Assembly: GCA_003242885.1 (NCBI GenBank)
Contig: QKMZ01000015.1
Coordinates: 333,568 to 397,567 of the forward strand
Source: Candidatus Melainabacteria bacterium
Lineage (GTDB): Bacteria; Cyanobacteriota; Vampirovibrionia; Obscuribacterales; Obscuribacteraceae
DNA: 64,000 nt
Direction of reading: 5' to 3'
Shown: positions 53,160-61,103 of the stretch, piece by piece
Layout of the letters: each line of letters starts with the position of its first letter
Numbering within the stretch: the stretch's first letter is position 1
Program-made: the position numbers and the translations under genes
Notes under the pieces: model-generated
What the model was told of the DNA's origin: nothing
Seen by the model: only the letters and a program-made list of their open reading frames with translations
The model's database searches: none

Positions 53160-53834
53160 ATGTCGAAAAAAATATTGTTCATAGTTTCGAATGCGAAGGT
53201 GATTGGACCAAATCAGAGAAAAACTGGTGTGTTCCTCGATGAAGTTGCTCACCCTTTTGTTGAGTTTGACAGCGAGGGATATCAGATCGACTTCGCCAGC
53301 ATCACTGGAGAAGTGCCTGCTCTCGATAATATGGCAGCGAAAGATGAGGCGTCTAACGCGAAATTTTTGAATGGTGTCGGTTGGGAGAAAATGCAGAATA
53401 ACCGTAAGCTTTCGGATGTGCGGCCGGATATTTATGATGCGATTTTCGTGCCGGGCGGTTTAGCACCGATGGTTGACATGCCGGAAAACGCGCTACTGAA
53501 AAAAGTAATCGCTGATACATACGAGCGGAGAGCCATTGTTGGGGCGGTTTGTCACGGACCAGTTTCATGGTTGAATGTAAAGCTCAGCGACGGAACTTTT
53601 ATGATTGCTGGCAAAAATTTGACGTCATTCACTACTGCTGAAGAAGAAAATTACGCCAGTGCAGATGTGCCGTTTGATTTGCAATCAGCGCTCACGAAGC
53701 AAGGCGCGAAGTTTCATGAAGCGGCACCATGGTCATCCAACGCAATCGCTGACGGCAATCTAGTGTCCGGTCAAAATCCAGCATCGGCACGCGATGTTGC
53801 GAAGAAGATGATCGAACTTTTGTCAGCGAACTGA
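53160..53834 (+). CDS. DJ-1/PfpI-family protein (Hsp31/glyoxalase III-like)
   Basis: A 224-residue protein of the DJ-1/PfpI superfamily. Cys131 and His132 in GAVCHGPVSW form the nucleophile elbow; Glu28 in GVFLDEVAHP is the usual acid partner. The form with KTGVFLDEVAHP and FVPGGLAPMVDMP is the one used by Hsp31-like proteins, known as glyoxalases, deglycases or chaperones. The actual activity cannot be told from sequence. The start ATG has no good ribosome binding site close by. Confidence 0.88.
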   Translation: MSKKILFIVSNAKVIGPNQRKTGVFLDEVAHPFVEFDSEGYQIDFASITGEVPALDNMAAKDEASNAKFLNGVGWEKMQNNRKLSDVRPDIYDAIFVPGGLAPMVDMPENALLKKVIADTYERRAIVGAVCHGPVSWLNVKLSDGTFMIAGKNLTSFTTAEEENYASADVPFDLQSALTKQGAKFHEAAPWSSNAIADGNLVSGQNPASARDVAKKMIELLSAN

Positions 53835-53903
53835 TTAGCAGCACGCAGATTGTTCGATTCAAATCATGTCATCAATGGCAAACTGGATCGTGCTGTCTAG
53901 CTT

Positions 53904-54485
53904 CTACTTCGCCGCTACGATCGAACCTTCGAACTTAATTCGGGGATCGCTTACTTTGACGAGTTCATTTAGTTCGTACACGTTGCGGTAACCGTAACCA
54001 TAGAGATTTATGTAAGTAGGAACATTGAGAGCCATCATTTTCGGCTTATTCTGCACGACCATTTGTGTTGCGATTGGATTGCTGGCTCTTGAACCTGGTC
54101 TTGCAATCTTTGAGGCAAAGTCGATTTGGTTGCCGTCAAAATTGTTGTTGCAGTAAATCAGTATCTTCGTATCAAACGAAGGAATGGTTTTTGCGAGATT
54201 GTCTTGAGTGAAGTCTGTAAAACTCAGACTCTTCGCGCCTTTTAAGTGGATACGATCAAAGCGAAACGTTGAACGGCTGTCTAGTATAATCACACCAGGT
54301 TCTTCACTCATCTTGAGAAACTCATTCAGACCGATCAAGCGTTTGGCTCGATGAGGTTCTACGTCCGCCACAAGCGCTTTGAAATCTTCGAAGCTTACCT
54401 TTGCTTGTGGATAAGTCTTGCTCTGTGCTATTCCACTGGTTGCCATCATTACTGAAAGCAGGACCGCTGCAATGATTGTTCTCAT
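53904..54485 (-). CDS. Exported rhodanese-domain protein
   Basis: A 193-residue exported protein. The signal peptide ends near residue 20 (IIAAVLLSVMMATSGIA). The rhodanese fold covers about 52-175, with VIILDSRS (Asp69 and Arg71) and the active-site loop YCNNNFDGNQ with Cys112. It could transfer sulfane sulfur outside the cytoplasm or only bind. It begins 5 bases after the Hpt gene on the same strand, so they share an operon. A direct functional link is not obvious. Confidence 0.82.
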   Translation of the reverse strand: MRTIIAAVLLSVMMATSGIAQSKTYPQAKVSFEDFKALVADVEPHRAKRLIGLNEFLKMSEEPGVIILDSRSTFRFDRIHLKGAKSLSFTDFTQDNLAKTIPSFDTKILIYCNNNFDGNQIDFASKIARPGSRASNPIATQMVVQNKPKMMALNVPTYINLYGYGYRNVYELNELVKVSDPRIKFEGSIVAAK

Positions 54486-54490
54486 CTCAA

Positions 54491-54901
54491 CTATTCCTCA
54501 ATCACACTGTTTTCCAAGAAAGCAATTGAATGCACTTTCAATCTTTCAAATGCACACATAACATTGCTGCACAGCTTACTAACGGTGTCCCAATCCGCAT
54601 CGACTCCTTTTTTGTTTAGAACTTTGCTTTCTGCATGCAGTTCTCCGGCGCGCAAGCTGCCGCAAGAGCCGACGAGCTTATGTGCGATTGCTAAAACTTC
54701 CGTTCGATCTTTGTTGTCTAATGCCGCTTGCAACTGTTGTATGTCAACATTAGTACAGTCAATCACGTTAGTGACCAATTTGCGCGCAGCTTCCATCCCA
54801 AACATTCTAATCATCCAGTCGATATCAATGGGATTTGGCACGTCTGATTTTGTAGAGTTGCCGTCTTCGTGAGAAGCTTTCGTTGTATGCTCAGAATCCA
54901 T
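54491..54901 (-). CDS. Histidine phosphotransfer (Hpt) protein
   Basis: A 136-residue protein with the Hpt four-helix fold: the phosphorylated His74 lies in AIAHKLVGSCGSLRAGEL, where H-K-L-x-G-S-x is the family motif. An Asp/Glu/Ser-rich N-terminus of about 25 residues precedes it. Such proteins pass phosphate between receivers in a phosphorelay, so there should be a hybrid kinase or a single-domain receiver as partner. The Rcp1-like regulator at 28651 is one candidate in the window. It is the first gene of a two-gene operon. Confidence 0.85.
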   Translation of the reverse strand: MDSEHTTKASHEDGNSTKSDVPNPIDIDWMIRMFGMEAARKLVTNVIDCTNVDIQQLQAALDNKDRTEVLAIAHKLVGSCGSLRAGELHAESKVLNKKGVDADWDTVSKLCSNVMCAFERLKVHSIAFLENSVIEE

Positions 54902-55166
54902 GTTGCAAAGACCGTGTGGCGCGACCTTCGATTATAGCTGCGAGCGCTCCGTAATCCAAGCTAGTGGTACGCTTTACCGTAGTGGTCTTGAATGCAAGTG
55001 CAATTTGTGGCAAACTCTGTTTCACAGTTGCTCTATGCTCACTGGTTGGCGCAGCAATGACGCCGTGAGGGACACAGGCTACGAGTGTGTCCTTCCCATA
55101 ATTTCAAAATTGCACATTATCTGAGGAACATACGGCGCGTCTGTTGTTCTCTTATCGGCGAGCACG

Positions 55167-55604
55167 TCAAAACAGCTCTTCCGCTAGTGCGATGATGATT
55201 CCTGCTGGACCTCGCACGTAGCAGAGTTTGTACATGTTCTCGTATTGAACGAGCTCTCCGATAAGTTCTGTTCCGTGTGCACGCAAGCGGGCTAGAGTGT
55301 CATCGAGATCGTCGACTGCGAACATTATTTGTCTAAGACCTATCGTGTTCGGCGGCGCAATCGCTGGCTTCACGTCAACCAAGTCGGGGCTACGGAATTT
55401 TGTCAGCTCTACTTTTCCATTTCCATCAGGGGTTCGCATCATCGTGATGTCGACCTTGACGCCTTCGAGACCGTTGAGTTGATCCACCAATTTGCCTTCA
55501 ACCGGCATTGAGCCCTCGAGTTCCATTCCGAGCGTGGTGAAAAATTCAATCGCTGACGGAAGATCGTCGACGATCACGCTGACATGGTCCATTCTTTTGA
55601 TCAT
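55167..55604 (-). CDS. VOC-family (glyoxalase-like) protein
   Basis: A 145-residue vicinal-oxygen-chelate protein. MDHVSVIVDDLPSAIEFFTTLGM is the first beta-alpha-beta-beta module, with metal-binding His7. IMFAVDDLDDTLARLRAHG is the second, ending YVRGPAGIIIALAEEL with the last acid (Glu). The fold often has three or four metal ligands and covers glyoxalase I, dioxygenases and resistance proteins. No specific substrate can be given. It is a compact single-domain member. Confidence 0.85.
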   Translation of the reverse strand: MIKRMDHVSVIVDDLPSAIEFFTTLGMELEGSMPVEGKLVDQLNGLEGVKVDITMMRTPDGNGKVELTKFRSPDLVDVKPAIAPPNTIGLRQIMFAVDDLDDTLARLRAHGTELIGELVQYENMYKLCYVRGPAGIIIALAEELF

Positions 55605-55617
55605 CTTGGGACCCCTT

Positions 55618-56253
55618 CTACGATTTCTTCGAATTCAATGCTTTAGCTTTTTTGAAAAGCTCGTTGCATTCGGCTTCTAGAACGCCGCCGATAATCGCGC
55701 ACTTGCCGTATCGCGAAGCGTCAATTACTGTCTGTGCTCGAATGTCGATCTGTCCGAAGTCGCATGTTTGCAGAAATGGAATTGAACTGCCGTAAACAAC
55801 TAACGGCATCTTTGTCCAGATGATTGCAGACTGACACATCGGGCATGATTCGCCGGTGGTGTACAAAGCTACTTCGCTCCAATCAAACCCTTTATCGCTG
55901 TCGGGGCAATTGTAGATGGCTGTCATTTCGCCATGCCAGATCGGATTTTTCTCTGCACGCACCCATCCTTCACCTACGACTTTGCCGGTTTTGATATTTA
56001 CGACTACCGCACCGAATGGGCATGCAGGCACCTTATGCGCTTGCTCAATTGCTAGGCGCATAAACTTCTCATGATCGAGATTATCGAGCAATTTTTTGAT
56101 TGATGCAGATATCTCAGATGTCTCAGATGTTTCAGTTTTTTTAGACGCAGTAGACGCTTTTGAAACCTCTGTTACGTTCGCCTTTGCATTGGCTGCAAGG
56201 AGTGTTGCGGCTCCGGACAGTAAGACTGCGCGCCGGCTGATTGTGTTTTTCAT
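55618..56253 (-). CDS. Tat-exported nucleoside/cytosine-type deaminase
   Basis: A 211-residue protein. The N-terminus MKNTISRRAVLLSGAATLLA has a twin-arginine (residues 7-8), a hydrophobic core and AKA, so it looks like a Tat signal that exports a folded, zinc-loaded protein. A Ser/Thr/Glu-rich linker (27-50) precedes the deaminase domain: His107 and Glu109 in WHGEM, and Cys137 and Cys140 in SCPMC bind zinc and activate water. CPFGAVVVN and the last helices are typical of guanine or tRNA-adenosine-type deaminases. Most relatives are cytoplasmic, so the Tat-like signal is odd. The substrate is unknown. Confidence 0.8.
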   Translation of the reverse strand: MKNTISRRAVLLSGAATLLAANAKANVTEVSKASTASKKTETSETSEISASIKKLLDNLDHEKFMRLAIEQAHKVPACPFGAVVVNIKTGKVVGEGWVRAEKNPIWHGEMTAIYNCPDSDKGFDWSEVALYTTGESCPMCQSAIIWTKMPLVVYGSSIPFLQTCDFGQIDIRAQTVIDASRYGKCAIIGGVLEAECNELFKKAKALNSKKS

Positions 56254-56259
56254 AGTGGT

Positions 56260-56664
56260 TTATAGTGCTCCGTCTGCTTCAAATTCCATCGCCTTAAGCA
56301 AGTATGCCTTCAAGGGTTTATCAACCAAGTAGCCAACTTCTTCCCGTTTGAATGCTTTACGCGCAACCTCGAGAGCGTCTAGATAAGCATCTTTGACAGT
56401 CTCATTAGCATAGTCTCCACGACCCAGCCACATTAATGCAGTGAGTTCAATTACTTGCTCATCAGACATTGAATTTAGGACATCAATCAAGCTGCGCTTT
56501 GGACTTTCCGCATCTGCTTGTGTTTGATTGGTCATAAGTTTTTGAAACATCAAACGTTCGGTATTCCGAGATTGATCAGAAAGTTTGATTATTTCAAGAA
56601 CTATTTCTGCGTCCAGTGTCTTTGTGAGTTTTAATACGCTCATTTGTTCACTCTTTGTCAGCAC
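56260..56664 (-). CDS. DUF3775-like protein
   Basis: A 134-residue soluble protein starting at GTG 56664; the ATG at 56643 is also possible, and neither has a strong ribosome binding site. Residues about 60-130 hold SLIDVLNSMSDEQVIELTALMWLGRGDY, which has the L-a-L-m-W-l-G-R-G motif of the DUF3775 family, followed by a helical end (DALEVARKAFK). No function is known for the family. It precedes the deaminase gene by 6 bases, so they are probably co-transcribed. Confidence 0.68.
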   Translation of the reverse strand: MLTKSEQMSVLKLTKTLDAEIVLEIIKLSDQSRNTERLMFQKLMTNQTQADAESPKRSLIDVLNSMSDEQVIELTALMWLGRGDYANETVKDAYLDALEVARKAFKREEVGYLVDKPLKAYLLKAMEFEADGAL

Positions 56665-56686
56665 TAATGCAGTGTGGCGAAAACGG

Positions 56687-57283
56687 CTATTTGATGCCGT
56701 TCTTGCGTCTGTCGGAACGAAGAGTTTTGAGAATGCTCAAGAGATTTTCGTTTGTGCCCTTTGCACCCGGATAATGAAAATTGACGAATTGCCACTTGCC
56801 GTTTTTATATGCAACTTCTGGTTGAATGCGCGATTTATCAGTTCTGTTGCCGCCCTTTCCATCGACCTGAACTAGGTAATTCTCACCCTTTCGAGTCACA
56901 TTGGTTGCCACATAATTCACGAATGGCTCGGCGTTGGTATCGAGAAATGGGTCGAAGTCTAAGCCCACAATTTCGCCGCTGACTTTTTGTGAGGCAGCAT
57001 AGTCATCATTAAGCATCTTGAGCAATTCCGGACTGAAAGCACTGGGTCTTTGTTTGCACGCGTGGTTAGATTCCGGCTTAGTCAAATACCATTTATAGAA
57101 AGACTGAACAAAACCTCTGCTGGAAGCTTCTAAATTGCAAGGTGTTCCCTTTGATGTTGTCGTATTCCTTTCTTTGTCTGAGTTTACCTTCGGGGCATCA
57201 GCGGCTTGAGCCGTAACGGTAAATGATGACACGTAAGCAAGCGTCGCTAACAAAACTATGGCAAATAGACGTTTAAATTGCAT
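56687..57283 (-). CDS. Exported DUF3828-like protein
   Basis: A 198-residue exported protein with signal peptide ending near residue 28 (LLATLAYVSSFTVTAQAA). The rest fits the DUF3828 type of small periplasmic protein: FVQSFYKWYLT, SPELLKMLNDD, DFDPFLDTNAEP and KNGKWQFVNFHYP. The fold is similar to NTF2-like. Function unknown. It is the only exported gene of this minus-strand group besides the deaminase and the rhodanese. Confidence 0.72.
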   Translation of the reverse strand: MQFKRLFAIVLLATLAYVSSFTVTAQAADAPKVNSDKERNTTTSKGTPCNLEASSRGFVQSFYKWYLTKPESNHACKQRPSAFSPELLKMLNDDYAASQKVSGEIVGLDFDPFLDTNAEPFVNYVATNVTRKGENYLVQVDGKGGNRTDKSRIQPEVAYKNGKWQFVNFHYPGAKGTNENLLSILKTLRSDRRKNGIK

Positions 57284-57317
57284 TCAAATCCTCCAGAGGA
57301 AGCACTTCATTAAAGAG

Positions 57318-57752
57318 TCACTTCGATTGCCGTTCTAAGTACGACTGCAAGATTACCGCAGCCGCTTCCATATCAACAAGATCCCTATTTCTTCCCGTAT
57401 CAATGCCGCGCTCCACTAAGCGCTCGGTTGCTGTGAAAGTGCTCAGTCGCTCATCTTCAAAATGCACTTCCAAGCGAGTTTCGCGCGTGAGTTTTTTTGC
57501 AAATGATTTGACCTTGGCTGCTTGTTCACCTTCGGTTCCATCCATATTTTTGGGCAGACCGACAACTATTGCCGATGCCTCGTGTTCGTCGACTAGTTTG
57601 CAAATCCGAGCAATATCAAGTTTTGAGTTCTTTCGATGAACAGTTTCGACCGGCGTAACCAGCATGCCGGTGGCATCTGAGACTGCAACGCCAATGCGTT
57701 TGTCTCCAACATCAAGTGCCAATAAGCGGGACATTGAAATCAATTCGACCAT
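57318..57752 (-). CDS. ruvX: Putative pre-16S rRNA nuclease / Holliday-junction resolvase RuvX (YqgF)
   Basis: A 144-residue YqgF/RuvX protein: LLALDVGDKRIGVAVSD at the start holds the first catalytic Asp, IVVGLPKNMDGTEG the middle, FEDERLSTFTA the Glu, and VDMEAAAVILQSYL the last acid. It matures the 16S rRNA 5' end. Two starts are possible: ATG 57752, overlapping the upstream gene by 13 bases, or ATG 57734; the second has the tighter family N-terminus. The gene is normally a core housekeeping gene, and its presence here shows the region is chromosomal. Confidence 0.93.
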   Translation of the reverse strand: MVELISMSRLLALDVGDKRIGVAVSDATGMLVTPVETVHRKNSKLDIARICKLVDEHEASAIVVGLPKNMDGTEGEQAAKVKSFAKKLTRETRLEVHFEDERLSTFTATERLVERGIDTGRNRDLVDMEAAAVILQSYLERQSK

Positions 57753-58351
57753 TCAGAAGGTGCATATCTACGCAGTTTGCGCACGAATGATGGGTCAACC
57801 ATGCAGACACCGTTCGCGCAGTTGCTGGAAGCAACCGTGCTGAGCAAATTCTTGTCTTCCGGCATCAACGGCAGAACAAGCAGTCCAGTTTGCAAAATAC
57901 GTGTAGAGCTATTGCTGGTTGCCGATACAATTGCATCCAAAACTTGCGCCGCGATGCCCGGGTCGAGCCAAACGGTGCCAAGTCGTACGCTGCAAATCGC
58001 CATCTCCAGCCCGGTGTGATTACCGTGTAAAACATAACCGTCAGCACCTGCTTCCATTGCGGCAAAGATCGCTTCTGGTGTGTTATTTGCGGTGGAAACT
58101 ATCACGCGCACTTTGGGATACGATTTTTTGATCTCTTTGGTAAGTTCGATACCGTCGACACCTTTTACGGAAAGATCAAGCAAGATGACATCAACACTGC
58201 GCGTTGTAAGGTGCCGTAGCGTTTCTGTCGCATTCGAAGTAACATCGGCGATTTCAATGCTCAGAACTTTCGACAAATACGCAACCATGTCGCGACTACT
58301 TTCGTCGTCGCTCTTCATGATTAAAACTTGAATCGGCGCAGGTGTTGCCAT
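57740..58351 (-). CDS. Response regulator with degenerate receiver and truncated output
   Basis: A 203-residue protein. The frame is open to 58552, but GGAGG and the ATG at 58351, with the receiver beginning at residue 7, fix the start. Receiver residues: acidic pair Asp15-Asp16 and phospho-acceptor Asp59 (VILLDLS), but the usual Lys is His109 (YVLHGN), so phosphorylation may be altered. The rest (about 110-203) does not form a clear helix-turn-helix; a part resembling LuxR (LMPEDKNLLSTVA) is missing the recognition helix. Its stop overlaps the ruvX start, so the two may be coupled. It resembles the regulator at 380 in its receiver. Confidence 0.72.
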   Translation of the reverse strand: MATPAPIQVLIMKSDDESSRDMVAYLSKVLSIEIADVTSNATETLRHLTTRSVDVILLDLSVKGVDGIELTKEIKKSYPKVRVIVSTANNTPEAIFAAMEAGADGYVLHGNHTGLEMAICSVRLGTVWLDPGIAAQVLDAIVSATSNSSTRILQTGLLVLPLMPEDKNLLSTVASSNCANGVCMVDPSFVRKLRRYAPSEWSN

Positions 58352-58515
58352 GGTTTCCGGTTTCCTCCGGATAAGTATAGACCATAGCCTACGTTGTAAA
58401 ATCAGGTCTTGAACTCGAAAACCGTCGTGAGAAAGAGGTCCAAACATGAATCCCAACAAAGATCTGTGGGAAAAAGGCGACTTTTCAAGAATCGCCGAGT
58501 GCGGATAAGCTGCTG

Positions 58516-59574
58516 ATGACTTTCCTTGCAAAACTCGATGTGAAGCTGCCAATAATTCAGGCGCCGATGGTTGGTGTTTCGACTCCTGCTATGGCAGCAG
58601 CTGTTTCAAATGCTGGTGCTTTGGGGTCTATAGGTGTTGGTGCGGTGGATGCGAAAGGTGCTCGCGAGATGATTCTCGCAACGAAGCAGCTCACCGATAA
58701 ATCGTTCAATGTGAATGTGTTTTGCCACAAGCCCGCAATCGCGAATGCGCAGCGTGAGAGTGCGTGGCTTTCTCGTTTGAAGCCTGAGTTTGCGAAATTT
58801 GGCGCGGAGCCTCCTGGAAAGCTGCAAGAGATCTACAAAAGTTTTGTCGAAGATGATGCGATGTTAGATTTGTTTTTGGAAACACGTCCGAAGGTTGTGA
58901 GTTTTCACTTTGGTCTTCCGTTGCAGATTAAAGTTGATCGACTGAAAGACGCTGGAATCGTGCTGTTTGGATCTGCGACAAATTTAGATGAAGCGAAACA
59001 GTTGGTTGACGCGGGAGTCGATGCAGTGGTGGCACAAGGTTACGAAGCTGGTGGTCATCGTGGGATGTTTGAACCTACGCAATCCGATGACTGTCTCAGC
59101 GCTGCAGCCTTGACACGAGTTTTAGTAAGCACATTGACGGTTCCAGTGATAGCTGCTGGCGGTATCATGGATGGTGCAACTATTGCTGCATACCTCAAGC
59201 TTGGCGCAGTGGCGTGTCAGCTTGGCACCGCATTCATCGACTGCGCTGAGTCATCAGCAGACAAGTATTTCCGCGCTACCCTGCACTCTGACGCCGCGTT
59301 CCACACAGTGATGACACCTGTTATTTCAGGACGCCCCGCAAGATGTCTGGCGAATTCTTTTACAGCATTTGGAGCAGATGTTGATCCATCTGAAATCCCT
59401 GATTATCCAATTGCTTACGACGCTGGAAAAAGCCTGAATGCTGCCGCCAAAAACGCCGACCAAGGCGGCTACGGTGCACAATGGGCTGGTCAGGGGGCTC
59501 CACTGGCGCGAAGCTTACCAGCGGCTGAACTGATTGCCCAACTACAACGCGAAATCGACGAGACTATACGCTGA
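58516..59574 (+). CDS. Nitronate monooxygenase
   Basis: A 352-residue FMN enzyme of the NMO class (2-nitropropane-dioxygenase-like). The TIM barrel begins LPIIQAPMVGVSTPAMAAAVSNAG, holds VVAQGYEAGGHRG with the catalytic His in the middle, and PVIAAGGIMDGATIAAYLKLGA for phosphate binding near the end. The family oxidises propionate 3-nitronate and other nitronates to nitrite and carbonyl compounds, so it is a detoxification enzyme. The frame is complete and the length is normal. It diverges from the response-regulator gene. Confidence 0.9.
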   Translation: MTFLAKLDVKLPIIQAPMVGVSTPAMAAAVSNAGALGSIGVGAVDAKGAREMILATKQLTDKSFNVNVFCHKPAIANAQRESAWLSRLKPEFAKFGAEPPGKLQEIYKSFVEDDAMLDLFLETRPKVVSFHFGLPLQIKVDRLKDAGIVLFGSATNLDEAKQLVDAGVDAVVAQGYEAGGHRGMFEPTQSDDCLSAAALTRVLVSTLTVPVIAAGGIMDGATIAAYLKLGAVACQLGTAFIDCAESSADKYFRATLHSDAAFHTVMTPVISGRPARCLANSFTAFGADVDPSEIPDYPIAYDAGKSLNAAAKNADQGGYGAQWAGQGAPLARSLPAAELIAQLQREIDETIR

Positions 59575-59734
59575 ATGCGATACACGGATTGTCGCGTTAT
59601 TTTAAGCTGTTTCGCAATATGCGGGAACCTTTTTTCTGGGGGATGGCGTCCCTGGGTAAATACCTTGAATGGTTCCACAGTGTTATCACCCCGCGCTGTT
59701 TAGTGTCGTTTGCGCGTTCAACAGGAAAATTGAA

Positions 59735-60907
59735 ATGAACCAGCGCAAATGGAAAGGGCTCGTTTGCTCATCTACGTGCCTATTTCTTCCGCTCGCCATC
59801 TTGCCGCAAGTCAATGAAGACGGTGAGATAACGACAATCGCTTCCTGGTACGGACCGGGCTTTCACGGTCGCAAAACGGCATCTGGCGAGCGTTTTAACC
59901 AAAATGCATTAACTGCCGCAAGCCGCACGCTTCCTTTCGGCACAAGAGTTAAGGTTCGCAATCCGAAGAATGGAAAAACCTGCACGGTAACCATAAATGA
60001 CCGCGGACCCTTTGTGAAAGGGCGTGGCATCGATCTGTCTCGCGCCGCCGCAAAGAGCTTGGGAATAGATGGGATAGCTAAAGTTTGCTATGCGACCGTT
60101 CCGAAATACGAGCCTAAGCCTAGTGTTGATCTTGATGAAACGCCGAAAGTCCCTGTGGCAGACAATGAACTCGAAGTTGTGGCAACGAGTGGAGTAGGCG
60201 AATCTATTGAAACGCCGGTAGCAGCCGTTAAGCCTTCTGGTGTAAAGCTGTCCAATGTTAAGCCACTCATTGAGAAGAGTGAAACCAGGCAGGAATCGGA
60301 GCCATTTCATGCGCAAATTGAATCTCTGAGAAGTCAGCTGCGGTCTGCCGAAACGCTCGCAACAGCGCGCGCTTCAAAAGCTCAGGAGCCGCAGACCGCT
60401 ATGCTGCGAGCATCACAGTTTATCGAAGCACCTCAGTTTACGGACTTAGTGCCTGTGGCGCAGAATGGTCAACTGCGCGCGCAGTCTACCAGCAAGCGAC
60501 TAACGACCCACGCCGTAATAAACGAACCAGTTGTTTCGAAACCGGCTGTTCAAGTCGCTGCCAATCCGAGCACGAAAGGAACTTTTGCCAAGAAACAGGC
60601 GATGCGAACTTTTGCCAAGAAACAGGCGATGCGAACTATTGCCAAGAAACAGGCGATGAGAATTATCGCCAAGAAGCAAGCGACTAGAACCATCGCGAAG
60701 AAGCAAACGGCTAGAGCAATAGCGAAGAAGCAAACGGCTAGAGCAATCGCTTACTCTCGTGCACCGAAGAAGAATTCGCGCGCCAAAAGAGGACAGTACA
60801 TCGCGCAACATCGGTACAAATCCAAGTTCGGAAGATCTATGGATAAGCTCACGGCAAGAGCATCTCATATCTATAAGGGTTTAAAGGGCATCTTCGCGAT
60901 GCTTTAG
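59735..60907 (+). CDS. RlpA-like double-psi-barrel protein with Lys-rich repeat tail
   Basis: A 390-residue protein. AGGAAA precedes the ATG at 59735; an in-frame ATG at 59669 would only add an unlikely leader. The N-terminus (LVCSSTCLFLPLAILP) is a weak signal peptide or lipoprotein-like anchor. Residues 34-125 are the RlpA/DPBB fold: TIASWYGPGFHGRKTASGE, then NDRGPFVKGRGIDLSRAAA, where the family has Asp and His/Glu for cutting naked glycan strands. The SPOR domain usual in RlpA is absent. Residues about 283-336 are six 9-residue repeats TFAKKQAMR, then a basic tail. The net positive tail may bind wall teichoic acid-like polymers, DNA or membranes. Confidence 0.85.
   Translation: MNQRKWKGLVCSSTCLFLPLAILPQVNEDGEITTIASWYGPGFHGRKTASGERFNQNALTAASRTLPFGTRVKVRNPKNGKTCTVTINDRGPFVKGRGIDLSRAAAKSLGIDGIAKVCYATVPKYEPKPSVDLDETPKVPVADNELEVVATSGVGESIETPVAAVKPSGVKLSNVKPLIEKSETRQESEPFHAQIESLRSQLRSAETLATARASKAQEPQTAMLRASQFIEAPQFTDLVPVAQNGQLRAQSTSKRLTTHAVINEPVVSKPAVQVAANPSTKGTFAKKQAMRTFAKKQAMRTIAKKQAMRIIAKKQATRTIAKKQTARAIAKKQTARAIAYSRAPKKNSRAKRGQYIAQHRYKSKFGRSMDKLTARASHIYKGLKGIFAML
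60581..60742 (+). repeat. Six 27-bp in-frame repeats
   Basis: Units of 27 bases begin at 60581, 60608, 60635, 60662, 60689 and 60716, with a partial seventh. The first two are identical and later ones drift. They encode TFAKKQAMR-type units in the tail of the RlpA-like protein. Confidence 0.95.
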
Positions 60908-61000
60908 TTAGAAGTTGCTGATGCTGCGGGGCGTCTGTGCAAATACCGCTCTCGAACTGAAGCAGCTCTCGCACTGAAGAGCTATCGCAGAAAAGCAGTA

Positions 61001-61022
61001 CAGCGGAACTTGCGTTCCGCTG
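61001..61022 (+). terminator. Perfect hairpin after the RlpA-like gene
   Basis: CAGCGGAAC pairs perfectly with GTTCCGCTG around TTGC. It lies between convergent genes, about 95 bases after the RlpA-like stop. No U-tract is evident on either side, so it may be a weak or processing element. Confidence 0.5.
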
Positions 61023-61103
61023 CACCACTTCTTCCCTCAAACTCGTTTCTTCGGTTGACTTTTAGGCGGCGAATCTAGCCGTCGTTCTAGCAGTCTAATC
61101 GGA

